A DNA stretch of 37,715 bases from CAYFWT01 sp964346955 (GTDB taxonomy: Bacteria; Patescibacteriota; Minisyncoccia; Portnoybacterales; UBA2143): positions 1 to 37,715 of the forward strand of contig CAYFWT010000022.1 of assembly GCA_964346955.1 (NCBI GenBank). Reading direction: 5' to 3'. Shown here piece by piece: positions 23,153-31,241 of the stretch; position 1 is the first letter of the stretch; the number at the start of each line of letters is the position of its first letter. The notes under the pieces are model-generated. The model had not been told where the DNA came from. It was given only the letters and a program-made list of their open reading frames with translations, and did no database searches. The translations under genes and the position numbers were made by a program.

Positions 23153-24193
23153 ATGAGCAAAGTTTCATCTTCATTTGAATATCAACAGTTAGTTGAGGAG
23201 GCAGTCAGAAATATTTCTAATCAACGGACACGTGATGTTGTCCGTTTGCGCTTTGGTCTAAAGGATGGCCAAAGGCAGACTCTTGAAGCGATTGGTCAGA
23301 AATATGGGATTACTAGAGAGCGGGTTCGTCAAGTGGAGGAAGCCGCTTTTTCTGATTTTAGGAGGCCGGCAGTAATGGATTTATTTAAGCCGACTTTCCG
23401 ATTAATTGATAATTTTTTAAATCAGGAAGGATACCTGGCCAGGGAAGAAAGATTGCTTTCTTCTCTGACTGAGACCGAAGGCCCTCATCTCAGCCGAGGG
23501 GCTCTTTTCTTTATTTTAACTTTAGGGAAAGATTATCAGCGTTTTGTTGAATCGGATAATTTTTACTCTCTTTGGACTAATTCTCAAGATGCCTTAGATA
23601 AAGCCCAATCCTTAATTAATAAATTAGTCAGCAAATTAGAAGAGAAAGAAGAGCCTGTTTCTTTAGATTATATTTTAACTTGTTTTAAAGAAACAGATTT
23701 TTCCTTATCTAAAAAAGCTTTGCTTTCTTATTTAGATGCTACTAAACAAATTAATCAAAATTGTTTTGGTCAATTTGGTCTGAATAGATGGCCGGAAATA
23801 AACCCCCGCGGCGTTAAGGACAAAGCTTATATCATTTTCAAAGAGCAGAGCCGGCCTTTGCATTTTAGAGAAGTAGCTGAATTAATTAACCAAGCTAATT
23901 TAAGTTCTAATTTAGCTCAGGCTCAGACCGTTCACAACGAATTAATTAAAGATGAGCGTTTTATTTTAGTTGGCCGGGGGACTTATGCTTTGAAAGAATG
24001 GGGATATCAGCCAGGAACAGTTAAAGATGTGATTATCCAGACATTAAAAGAAACTGGCCCCTTAACCAGAGAAGAAATTTTGGATAGGGTTTTAAAAAAT
24101 CGTTTAGTTAAGAGAAATACTATCCTGATTAATCTTCAAAATAGAAGTTATTTTATTAAAGGAAAAGACGATAAATATTCCTTAGCAAAATAA
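23153..24193 (+). CDS. Sigma-70 region 4 / HARE-HTH transcription regulator
   Basis: 346 residues. Residues about 25-66 are a sigma region 4 helix-turn-helix (RDVVRLRFGLKDGQRQTLEA followed by IGQKYGITRERVRQVEEAA), normally the -35-binding part of a sigma factor. No region 2 is present, so it cannot melt DNA as a full sigma factor. A helical middle part is followed by winged-helix domains at about 221-283 (HARE-HTH-like, PLHFREVAELINQ and FILVGRGTYALKEWG) and 289-344 (GPLTREEILDRVL). HARE domains also occur in the RNA polymerase delta subunit RpoE. A polymerase-associated regulator is the likely role. It is preceded by a structured leader. Confidence 0.75.
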   Translation: MSKVSSSFEYQQLVEEAVRNISNQRTRDVVRLRFGLKDGQRQTLEAIGQKYGITRERVRQVEEAAFSDFRRPAVMDLFKPTFRLIDNFLNQEGYLAREERLLSSLTETEGPHLSRGALFFILTLGKDYQRFVESDNFYSLWTNSQDALDKAQSLINKLVSKLEEKEEPVSLDYILTCFKETDFSLSKKALLSYLDATKQINQNCFGQFGLNRWPEINPRGVKDKAYIIFKEQSRPLHFREVAELINQANLSSNLAQAQTVHNELIKDERFILVGRGTYALKEWGYQPGTVKDVIIQTLKETGPLTREEILDRVLKNRLVKRNTILINLQNRSYFIKGKDDKYSLAK

Positions 24194-24250
24194 AAATTTT
24201 CAATTTGGCCAAACCATCCCCAGGCCTAACAATCAATTTTTAATAATTAA
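24193..24250. repeat. Dispersed repeat, copy 2 (intergenic)
   Basis: Near-identical to 12412-12467 (see that entry). It starts at the last base of the regulator's stop codon and fills the gap before the next gene. Confidence 0.75.
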
Positions 24251-24287
24251 ATTGATAATTTATATTTGTCACTAAACATTTTTTAGA

Positions 24288-25634
24288 ATGCTTGAGCTTC
24301 TAGAATCTATTCTCAATACCTTTATTGGTTTTTATTCTATCGGAGGGTTTTTATTATCCCTTTGGTGGATTTATTTACCATTAATTCTTCTTTTATTGAT
24401 TAAAGGTTTATGGCTGAAGCGGGCTAGACAGAAATTCGTTCAAGAAATGGATTGGGTCTTGTTAGAGATTATTCCTCCTCGAGAAGTGAGAAAAACCCCG
24501 CGGGCTATGGAGCAGTTCTTTGCTGGTTTACATGGTACCCAAAGGACGCCTAATTGGAAAGAAAGAAATATAGATGGACAAGTTCAGGAATGGTTTAGTT
24601 TTGAGATGGTCAGTCAGGGGGGAGAAATTCATTTTTTAATTCGCGCTCCTTCGATGTACCGCAATCTGGTTGAGGCCCAAATTTATGCTCAGTATCCGGA
24701 GGCTGAAATTAATCAAGTAGAGGACTATATTGATTTGGTTCCTGATGACCTTTTTGACCAGGGTTATGATCTTTGGGGGACTGAATTAATTTTGACTAGA
24801 GAAGATGCCTATCCTATTCGAACCTATCCTGCTTTTGAAAAAGATATCATTATTGAAGAACAGCGGATTGACCCAATTGCCTCACTTTTAGAAGTAATGA
24901 GTAAGTTAACTAACGGAGAACAGATTTGGATTCAGACATTAGTTCGGCCCGTCATGGATGACTGGAAGAGACCTGGCGAGGAATTAAGAGATAAGTTAGT
25001 TGGGCGGAAGGCAGAGAAGAAACCAAGCGAAGCGGCTGCTTTAGGAGAGACTGGCCGAGGGGTAATTTCTCAGCTTATTACTGGGCAGCCTCCCGAAGAG
25101 AAAAAAGAGGAAAAACCAGCTTCGGTTTCATTAACTCAAGCCGAGCAAGCGGTAGTTAAAGCGATCGAAGAGAATATCTCCAAAATTGGCTTTGAGACAA
25201 TTATCAGATTTGTTTATTTAGCCCCTCTAGCTGCTTTTTCTAAACCCAATGTCTCAGCAGTAATTGGCTGTTATAAACAGTTTAATACCCAGCACCTTAA
25301 TGGTTTCAAGCCTAATGCTAGAATTACCACTAAGATTGATTATAAAATTCAGGCCAAAGAGCCTCGAGAAATTTCTCGAAAGAAGAAGATATTTAAATCC
25401 TGTAAAAAAAGAGAATTTGTTCTCCAATCAAAAAACATCAAATATCTTAAGCTATCTTTCTTCGAACGTTTACCTATTTTGAATTGGTTTTTTATTAGAA
25501 GCAAGCCTTTTGTTTTTAATATAGAAGAATTAGCCACTATTTATCATTTCCCAGGGACAATGGTCAAGGCGCCTTTGACCCCCAGGGTAGAGGCTAAAAA
25601 AGGTGAGCCACCCATGGGATTACCAGTTGGCTAA
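24288..25634 (+). CDS. Membrane-anchored partner protein of the downstream ATPase
   Basis: 448 residues. One or two N-terminal membrane segments (about 9-42) are followed by a soluble region with the conserved-looking stretches MDWVLLEIIPPREVRKTPRAM (about 57-77) and FFAGLHG, a charged proline-rich linker (about 250-275), and a C-terminal IEELATIYHFPG with a PPMGLP end. The combination of an ELATIYHFP motif just before a TraG/HerA-like ATPase is known from related bacterial gene pairs, sometimes as one fused protein. It probably forms the membrane part of a DNA- or protein-moving complex; this is inferred. The ATPase starts 28 bases downstream. Confidence 0.65.
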   Translation: MLELLESILNTFIGFYSIGGFLLSLWWIYLPLILLLLIKGLWLKRARQKFVQEMDWVLLEIIPPREVRKTPRAMEQFFAGLHGTQRTPNWKERNIDGQVQEWFSFEMVSQGGEIHFLIRAPSMYRNLVEAQIYAQYPEAEINQVEDYIDLVPDDLFDQGYDLWGTELILTREDAYPIRTYPAFEKDIIIEEQRIDPIASLLEVMSKLTNGEQIWIQTLVRPVMDDWKRPGEELRDKLVGRKAEKKPSEAAALGETGRGVISQLITGQPPEEKKEEKPASVSLTQAEQAVVKAIEENISKIGFETIIRFVYLAPLAAFSKPNVSAVIGCYKQFNTQHLNGFKPNARITTKIDYKIQAKEPREISRKKKIFKSCKKREFVLQSKNIKYLKLSFFERLPILNWFFIRSKPFVFNIEELATIYHFPGTMVKAPLTPRVEAKKGEPPMGLPVG

Positions 25635-25662
25635 TCCTAAATTAAAAATTAAAAATTTTTTT

Positions 25663-27351
25663 ATGAACGATATTACTCGTTTTTCTGAAACTAACTTTCG
25701 AAATCAGCGCGTCCAATTTGGCATTAAAACCCCTGACCGGCGGAAACATTTTTATGTAGTTGGTAAGACTGGTATGGGCAAAACAACCATGTTGGAAAAT
25801 ATGGCTGTCCAGGATATTAATGTTGGTCGAGGGGTTGGCGTAGTTGATCCGCATGGTGAATTTGCTCAGAAGATGCTGGATTTTATTCCATCCCAGAGAG
25901 TTAATGATGTTATTTATTTCAATCCAGCTGACTTAGATTATCCAATTGCCTTTAATGCTATTGAAAAAGTAGACCCCGAACACCGTCATTTAATCACTTC
26001 AGGCTTAGTTGGTGTTTTTAAGAAAATCTGGGCTGAAACTTGGGGGCCGCGTTTGGAATATGTTTTAAGAAATGCTATTTTAGCTCTCCTTGAGTATCCT
26101 GGCTCAACCCTTTTGGGCATTATGAGAATGTTGGTGGATAAGGCCTACCGCAGAAAAGTTATTGAAAAAATTCAAGACCCAGTGGTTAAAACTTTTTGGG
26201 TGGAGGAATTTACCAAATATCCAGATCGTTTTATGGCTGAGGCAGTCGCTCCTATTCAAAATAAAGTTGGTCAGTTTTTAACTAGCCCCTTAATTAGAAA
26301 TATTGTTGGTCAGACTAAATCAGCTATTGATATAAGGCGGGTGATGGATGAAGAAAAGATTTTGATTATGAATCTTTCTAAGGGTTTGATTGGTGAAGAT
26401 AATTCAGCTCTTTTAGGAGCTATGTTGATTACTCGACTGCAATTGGCGGCCATGTCTCGGGTAGATATTGCTGAGGAAGAACGAAAGGATTTCTATCTTT
26501 ACGTTGATGAATTTCAAAACTTTGCTACCGAGGCTTTTGCTAATATTCTCTCAGAAGCTAGGAAATATCGTCTTAGTTTAATCTTAGCCCATCAATATAT
26601 TGCCCAAATGGAGGAGCCGGTCAGAGATGCTGTTTTTGGTAACATCGGCACTATGGTGACTTTTCGGGTAGGGGCCCAAGACGCTGAGTATTTAGAGAAA
26701 GAGTTTGTCCCTGAGTTTAGTGCTCAAGACTTAGTTAATTTAGATTTTGCTCAGACTTATTTAAAATTAATGATTGATGGAGTAGCTTCTCGACCTTTTT
26801 CAGCTACCACCTTACCTCCTTTTTCAAAACCGACTAAAACCCATCGAGAGAAAATTATTAAAATTTCCCGAGAACGCTATGCCACTAGTCGTCAAGAGGT
26901 GGAGCATAAAATTGCCAAGTGGAGTGGGGTTATTGAGACAGAGAAAGAAGCTAAAGAGACAAAGAAGAAAGTAAGCCAGCCATTATTTGAGGCAATTTGT
27001 TCCCGATGTGGTAAAAAAGTTCAAGTTAAATTTAAGCCAGACCAAGTTAGGCCAGTTTATTGCCCCGAGTGTTTAGAGAAAGTTAGGCAAGAAAAGACAA
27101 GAGTTTCCTCAGGAGAGTCCTTACCTCAGCAAGGAGAACCAAAAGTGGCTGTGCCAGAAGAAAAAATTTCTTTAAAGGAGGCGATGCGACAAGAGGTCCA
27201 ATCTTTTCGAGAAAAAAAACCAAGGAGAGAAGTTGATTTAGGGGAATTGCGAAAGACTCTTGAAGAATCTTTATCTTCAACAGGAAAGAGAAATAAACTA
27301 GAAGAGAATAAACCCATAGAGAAAGGAGGTGAAAAAAATGAAATTAGATAA
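25663..27351 (+). CDS. TraG/VirD4/HerA-like ATPase (DUF87-type) with C-terminal zinc ribbon
   Basis: 562 residues from ATG 25663; an earlier in-frame start at 25603 would overlap the upstream gene and encode A/T-rich spacer. Walker A is GKTGMGKTT (34-42), the Walker B D282/E283 lies in FYLYVDEFQNF, and LAHQYIAQM marks the sensor strand. This is the hexameric motor family of conjugation couplers and DNA translocases. After residue 440 comes a zinc ribbon, C446-x2-C449 and C467-x2-C470, then a charged tail. Substrate (DNA or protein) is unknown. It overlaps the next small gene by 14 bases. Confidence 0.85.
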   Translation: MNDITRFSETNFRNQRVQFGIKTPDRRKHFYVVGKTGMGKTTMLENMAVQDINVGRGVGVVDPHGEFAQKMLDFIPSQRVNDVIYFNPADLDYPIAFNAIEKVDPEHRHLITSGLVGVFKKIWAETWGPRLEYVLRNAILALLEYPGSTLLGIMRMLVDKAYRRKVIEKIQDPVVKTFWVEEFTKYPDRFMAEAVAPIQNKVGQFLTSPLIRNIVGQTKSAIDIRRVMDEEKILIMNLSKGLIGEDNSALLGAMLITRLQLAAMSRVDIAEEERKDFYLYVDEFQNFATEAFANILSEARKYRLSLILAHQYIAQMEEPVRDAVFGNIGTMVTFRVGAQDAEYLEKEFVPEFSAQDLVNLDFAQTYLKLMIDGVASRPFSATTLPPFSKPTKTHREKIIKISRERYATSRQEVEHKIAKWSGVIETEKEAKETKKKVSQPLFEAICSRCGKKVQVKFKPDQVRPVYCPECLEKVRQEKTRVSSGESLPQQGEPKVAVPEEKISLKEAMRQEVQSFREKKPRREVDLGELRKTLEESLSSTGKRNKLEENKPIEKGGEKNEIR

Positions 27352-27592
27352 AAAAGCCTTTGGTTTAGCTTGTGGAATTATTTGGGGCTTAACTGTTTTG
27401 GTAGCCACTTACTGGGTGATGACTCGAGGGGGTGGCCATACTTTAGTTCTTCTTCAGCAGTTTTATTTTGGTTATAAAATAAGCTGGTGGGGAGCGATTA
27501 TTGGTCTGGCTTACGGGTTTGTTAATGGTTTTATCTGTGGCTGGATTTTCGCCTGGCTTTACAATCGTTTTGCTAAATCAAAAGAAGAGTAA
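27338..27592 (+). CDS. Small two-to-three-segment membrane protein, holin-like family
   Basis: 84 residues from ATG 27338, chosen because AAAGGAGGTGA (27322-27332) is an ideal Shine-Dalgarno eight bases upstream; a GTG at 27329 lies inside that site. Segments at about 8-28 and 48-77 are hydrophobic, rich in Gly/Trp (LACGIIWGLTVLVATYW, WWGAIIGLAYGFVNGFICGW). Similar short proteins in related genomes carry the label bacteriophage holin, but nothing here shows phage origin or lysis. Tight coupling to the ATPase gene suggests a part in the same complex. Confidence 0.7.
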   Translation: MKLDKKAFGLACGIIWGLTVLVATYWVMTRGGGHTLVLLQQFYFGYKISWWGAIIGLAYGFVNGFICGWIFAWLYNRFAKSKEE

Positions 27593-27612
27593 AGGCCGTG
27601 CCTTAAGTTGTT

Positions 27613-29403
27613 ATGACTTCAGCTGTTATCCGTCAAAAATTTTTGGATTTTTTTAAAAAAAGGGGGCATCAAATTGTTCCCTCTTCTTCTTTAATTCCTG
27701 ACGATCCCTCAGTGCTTTTAACTACGGCGGGCATGCAGCAGTTTGTCCCTTATTTGACTGGTCAAGTCAAGCCGCCTTATCAACGTGCTTGTTCTGTCCA
27801 GAAATGTTTTCGAATTAACGATATTGATGCGGTGGGGGATGAGACTCATCATACTTTTTTTGAAATGCTTGGTAATTGGTCTTTTGGCGACTATTTTAAA
27901 AAAGGAGCCATTGATTATGCTCTTGAGTTTTTAAATAAAGAATGCGGCCTCCCTCCAGAAAAATTATGGATAACTATCTTTAAAGGAGAAAAAGGGATTC
28001 CCAAAGACGAAGAAGCTTTTAATTTATGGATAAAAAAAGGTATTCCCTCAGCCAAAATTTTTGAGTTTGGTTTAGAAGATAATTTTTGGGGACCAGTTGG
28101 TCCCACCGGACCCTGTGGACCCTGTTCCGAGCTCCATTATGATTCAACTGAAAAGCCTTGCTCTTTAGGGGATAAATGTGGCCCTAATTGTTCTTGTGGC
28201 CGCTTTATTGAGGTTTGGAATTTGGTCTTTATGGAATACTTAAAAGATGAACAGGGTAATTATCAGCCCTTGCCCCAAAAAAATATTGACACTGGTATAG
28301 GCTTGGAAAGATTAGCTGCTATCCTCCAGGGTAAAAAATCAGATTATCAAACTGATTTGTTTTTGCCCCTAATGGAAGAGATAGAAAAGATAGTGCCAAC
28401 TGAACAAGCTAATTTGCCCAAATCACGCATTGTGGCTGACCATCTCCGCGGCGTTTGTTTCCTAGTGGCTGATGGTGTTTTACCTTCCAATGTCGAACAA
28501 GGCTATATCCTCCGCCGAGTTTTAAGAAGAATTATTGGTCAGGGCAAGTTATGGAATTTAGAAAAAAATTTTTTAATTCCTTTAGCCCAGAAAGTAATTG
28601 AGTTTTATCAAGATACTTACCCAGAGCTAACTAACAAACAAACAGATATTTTAACGGTTATTCAAAATGAAGAAGAAAAGTTTAGCCAGACCTTAGAAAA
28701 AGGAATAAAGCAGTTTGAAAAAATTGCTAAAAAAGATATTAGTGGCCAAGAAGCTTTTGATTTATTCTCCACCTATGGTCTCCCTCTAGAAATGATTAAA
28801 GATTTAGCTGCCAGAAAGGGGCTGGTGGTTAATGAAGAAGAATTTGAGGAGTATCGTAAGAAACATCAGGAATTAAGTCGAGCTGGTGCCCAAAAGAAAT
28901 TTGGCGGTCATGGCTTAGGCGAAGCCAGGGTTTTTTCCAAAGAAGATGAAGAAAAAGTTAAAAAGCTTCATACAGCCACTCATCTCTTGCATCAAGCTTT
29001 ACAAGATGTTTTGGGCCAGGAAGTTCAACAAATGGGCTCAGATATTAGCCCAGAGCGGTTACGTTTTGATTTCAGCTATTCTCAAAAAATGACCCCAGAG
29101 CAGGTTAAGCAGGTCGAGGAAATTGTTAATCAGAAAATCAAAGAAGATTTGCCAATTGAGTGTCAAGAAATGACCAAAGACGAGGCTATTAAATCTGGGG
29201 CCAAGGCCTTTTTTAAGACAAAGTATGGTCAAAAAGTCGAAGTTTATTCGATTGGCCCTTCGACAAGCTCAGGGCAGGTTTATTCCAAAGAAATTTGTGC
29301 TGGTCCCCATGTCGAACGGACTGGCCAGTTGGGTTATTTCAAAATCAAAAAAGAACAATCGAGCAGTGCTGGCGTAAGAAGAATCAGGGCAGTTTTAGAG
29401 TAA
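27613..29403 (+). CDS. alaS: Alanyl-tRNA synthetase, short form with repeat-derived insertion
   Basis: 596 residues versus about 870 in most bacteria. The class II catalytic domain is complete (RACSVQKCFRINDIDAVG, ETHHTFFEMLGNWSFGDYF, and NTGIGLERLA written here as DTGIGLERLA). The editing domain has its zinc motifs H457-x3-H461 and C562-x3-H566. The DHHA1 and C-Ala parts are absent and not found downstream. Between G548 and Y557 of the editing domain, PSTSSGQV is encoded by a REP-like repeat (29255-29280); most homologues go directly from the glycine to the YSKEIC-like strand. It charges tRNA-Ala and clears mischarged Ser/Gly. Confidence 0.93.
   Translation: MTSAVIRQKFLDFFKKRGHQIVPSSSLIPDDPSVLLTTAGMQQFVPYLTGQVKPPYQRACSVQKCFRINDIDAVGDETHHTFFEMLGNWSFGDYFKKGAIDYALEFLNKECGLPPEKLWITIFKGEKGIPKDEEAFNLWIKKGIPSAKIFEFGLEDNFWGPVGPTGPCGPCSELHYDSTEKPCSLGDKCGPNCSCGRFIEVWNLVFMEYLKDEQGNYQPLPQKNIDTGIGLERLAAILQGKKSDYQTDLFLPLMEEIEKIVPTEQANLPKSRIVADHLRGVCFLVADGVLPSNVEQGYILRRVLRRIIGQGKLWNLEKNFLIPLAQKVIEFYQDTYPELTNKQTDILTVIQNEEEKFSQTLEKGIKQFEKIAKKDISGQEAFDLFSTYGLPLEMIKDLAARKGLVVNEEEFEEYRKKHQELSRAGAQKKFGGHGLGEARVFSKEDEEKVKKLHTATHLLHQALQDVLGQEVQQMGSDISPERLRFDFSYSQKMTPEQVKQVEEIVNQKIKEDLPIECQEMTKDEAIKSGAKAFFKTKYGQKVEVYSIGPSTSSGQVYSKEICAGPHVERTGQLGYFKIKKEQSSSAGVRRIRAVLE
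29255..29278. repeat. REP-like repeat inserted in frame in alaS
   Basis: GCCCTTCGACAAGCTCAGGGC with GCCCT and AGGGC as inverted ends. Its reverse complement shares 16 of 17 bases with the copy before secA (17061-17083). Length and frame keep alaS open. Confidence 0.75.
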
Positions 29404-29433
29404 AAAAAGTCCTTAGCATTACTGCTAAGGACT
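29402..29433 (-). terminator. Terminator between alaS and the convergent small gene
   Basis: A perfect 11-bp stem, AGTCCTTAGCA (29408-29418) with TGCTAAGGACT (29423-29433), loop TTAC. On the minus strand it is followed by six Ts, so it ends the small gene; it may also stop alaS transcription. Confidence 0.8.
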
Positions 29434-29450
29434 AAGATAGTTTAAGAAAC

Positions 29451-29771
29451 CTAGTAGGGGGCTCTTTTGAACAACTTAGCCAATTCTTTTCTAGCCTTTT
29501 TGTCTTCTCTCCTCTCATATTCTATCTCTGATGCCGCTAGTTCTTTTTCCCAGCCAGTTATTACTTTACTTAATCTGGCTTGGTCCCTGGAGTCAACCCA
29601 CCCCTTATCATAAGCATCTTGAAATTTCCGAATTTTAGATTCAAGTTTCCAGACTTTATCTTTCAGCCGTTTGTCTTTCTTGAGGAAATCCCTCGCCCAG
29701 AAGGCGAAAATAAAGACGACAACTAATATACCTACCAGCACTGTTGGCGTTGGCCACACTGTAGAAGGCAT
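29451..29771 (-). CDS. Small membrane-anchored coiled-coil protein, unknown function
   Basis: 106 residues. One membrane segment (about 10-26, VLVGILVVVFIFAFWA) is followed by a highly charged helical region (about 30-100) with heptad-like KRLKDKVWKLESKIRKF and a basic tail. No family recognised. The run of six G at 29782-29777 on its strand, five to eleven bases before the ATG, serves as ribosome site. It converges on alaS and diverges from the FtsA-like operon. Confidence 0.65.
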   Translation of the reverse strand: MPSTVWPTPTVLVGILVVVFIFAFWARDFLKKDKRLKDKVWKLESKIRKFQDAYDKGWVDSRDQARLSKVITGWEKELAASEIEYERREDKKARKELAKLFKRAPY

Positions 29772-29802
29772 ATCTATCCCCCCTTTCTTCTAAAAGAACT
29801 TA

Positions 29803-29818
29803 TTTTAGTAAACTAAAA
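29803..29818. promoter_or_regulatory. Palindrome in the divergent gap (possible operator)
   Basis: TTTTAGTAAACTAAAA is a 7-2-7 palindrome lying 31 bases upstream of the minus-strand gene and 38 bases before the plus-strand -35. It could be an operator or part of the minus-strand promoter (TAAAAT on that strand). Confidence 0.3.
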
Positions 29819-29855
29819 CTCTGCCTTTTTAAAAAGTTATCAAATATCTCCAAGA

Positions 29856-29884
29856 TTGTCAATTTTTTCAAGGTCTTATATAAT
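29856..29884 (+). promoter_or_regulatory. Promoter of the FtsA-like operon
   Basis: TTGTCA (29856-29861), 17 bases, TATAAT (29879-29884). The predicted start, about 29891, leaves about three bases before ATG 29894. Confidence 0.7.
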
Positions 29885-29893
29885 AAAGAAACT

Positions 29894-31240
29894 ATGGGGC
29901 GAATGGCAAATTTTTTTCAAATTAGTCTGCCCATGGGCAGGAAGACTAAGTCTAAGAGAAACTATTTATTGGCTTTGGACATCGGTACCGAATTTGTTAA
30001 GGCCTTGATTTTTAAGCTCGAGGAGGAGTTCTTTGAAGGGGGAGAAAAGAAGATCCAAGGGATAATTATTGGCGTAGGTCGGCAGCGGCAATCCCCTCAT
30101 CATATGCAAGCTGGAGCAGTTACTGATATTGAGGGAGTAGCTTTTACTTGTCAAAGGGCAATTGGCAAAGCGGCTCGCATGGCCCGGATAGAACCAGCCA
30201 GAGCAGTTATCGGGGTAGCTGGCGAGTTTATTAAGGGGGCAACGACTAATTTTGTTTATCGGAGAAGTAAGTCAGAAGAGGAGATTGATTTAGCCGAGCT
30301 CAAAAATATAATTCAAAAAATTCAATGGAAAGCCCTTGACCAAATGCGAAGCAAATTAGCTTGGGAGACTGGCCGCTCAGAGATAGAAATCAGATTAATC
30401 AATGCCTTGATTACTGATATTCACATTGACGGTTATCAGGTGACTAATCCTTTAGGGTTTCAAGGAAAAGAGATTTTTTTAAGTATTTTTAATGTTTATA
30501 CTCCTTTGGTTCAGTTAAGGGCTTTAGAGAGTATTGCCTCTAGGTTAAATTTAGAGTTGCTTTCTATTGTCGCCGAGCCCTATGCTTTGACTAAGTCATT
30601 AAATTTTGATTTAGGGAGCGGTGCTATTTTTATTGATATTGGTGGCCGGACAACTGATATTGCTTTAGTTCGTCGAGGTGGTGTAGAAGGAATAAAAAGC
30701 TTTACTTTAGCAGGGCGAGCTTTTACCAGGCAGCTTTCTCAAGCACTTGATCTTGGTCTGACCGAAGCAGAAGAAATAAAAGTAAGACATGCCTACCGAG
30801 AGTTGAGTCAAAATGTTCAGCGGAAAATTAGGGAAATACTTAGGGAAAATACAAGGATTTGGCTTTCTGGAGTAGAGTTAATTTTAGAGGAATTTAATCA
30901 GGCTTTGTCTCGAGATTATCCTGGCCTGAGACAGGCTGAATCCTTCCCCCCCTTAATTTTACTTTGTGGGGGAGGAAGTCTTTTGCCTGGGATAAGGAAT
31001 GCTTTGAAAAGAGAGACTGTCCAAAGCCAATGGCTGAAGAAATTTCCTTTTAATCAATCGCCCCAGGTTCGTTTTATTAAGCCCGCTCACATTAGTGATG
31101 TTATTGACCAAACTGGTATTTTGTTAGGCCCGGCAAATATTCCTCCCATGGCTTTGGCTAGTTTAGCAACAGATATAGTTGCTGACGAAAAGAAAGTTCT
31201 GCCGCCTATCCTCCGTCGGGTGGTGAGAATGATGCGATAA
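29894..31240 (+). CDS. FtsA-family actin-like ATPase
   Basis: 448 residues. The phosphate-1 loop is LALDIGTEFVKA (D29), phosphate-2 FIDIGGRTTDIA (D248) and the adenosine motif LLCGGGSLLPGI (G359-G361). Between them GAVTDIEGV, then NPLGFQGKEI and ESIASRLNLELLSIVAEPYA, match the FtsA/PilM SHS2-containing subdomain. FtsA tethers FtsZ to the membrane; PilM supports pilus assembly. The C-terminus ends PPILRRVVRMMR, basic and possibly amphipathic. ATGs at 29903 and 29933 are alternative starts, but the promoter position favours 29894. The next gene starts one base after the stop and encodes a bitopic membrane protein, a PilM/PilN-like arrangement. Confidence 0.8.
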   Translation: MGRMANFFQISLPMGRKTKSKRNYLLALDIGTEFVKALIFKLEEEFFEGGEKKIQGIIIGVGRQRQSPHHMQAGAVTDIEGVAFTCQRAIGKAARMARIEPARAVIGVAGEFIKGATTNFVYRRSKSEEEIDLAELKNIIQKIQWKALDQMRSKLAWETGRSEIEIRLINALITDIHIDGYQVTNPLGFQGKEIFLSIFNVYTPLVQLRALESIASRLNLELLSIVAEPYALTKSLNFDLGSGAIFIDIGGRTTDIALVRRGGVEGIKSFTLAGRAFTRQLSQALDLGLTEAEEIKVRHAYRELSQNVQRKIREILRENTRIWLSGVELILEEFNQALSRDYPGLRQAESFPPLILLCGGGSLLPGIRNALKRETVQSQWLKKFPFNQSPQVRFIKPAHISDVIDQTGILLGPANIPPMALASLATDIVADEKKVLPPILRRVVRMMR

Positions 31241-31241
31241 T

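Noticed and set aside
25603..25662. Longer N-terminus of the TraG/HerA-like ATPase
   Set aside because: It would overlap the upstream gene by 32 bases and translate A/T-rich spacer; family-like sequence starts at 25663.
27329..27337. GTG 27329 as start of the holin-like gene
   Set aside because: It lies inside the GGAGGTG Shine-Dalgarno; ATG 27338 is at the right distance.
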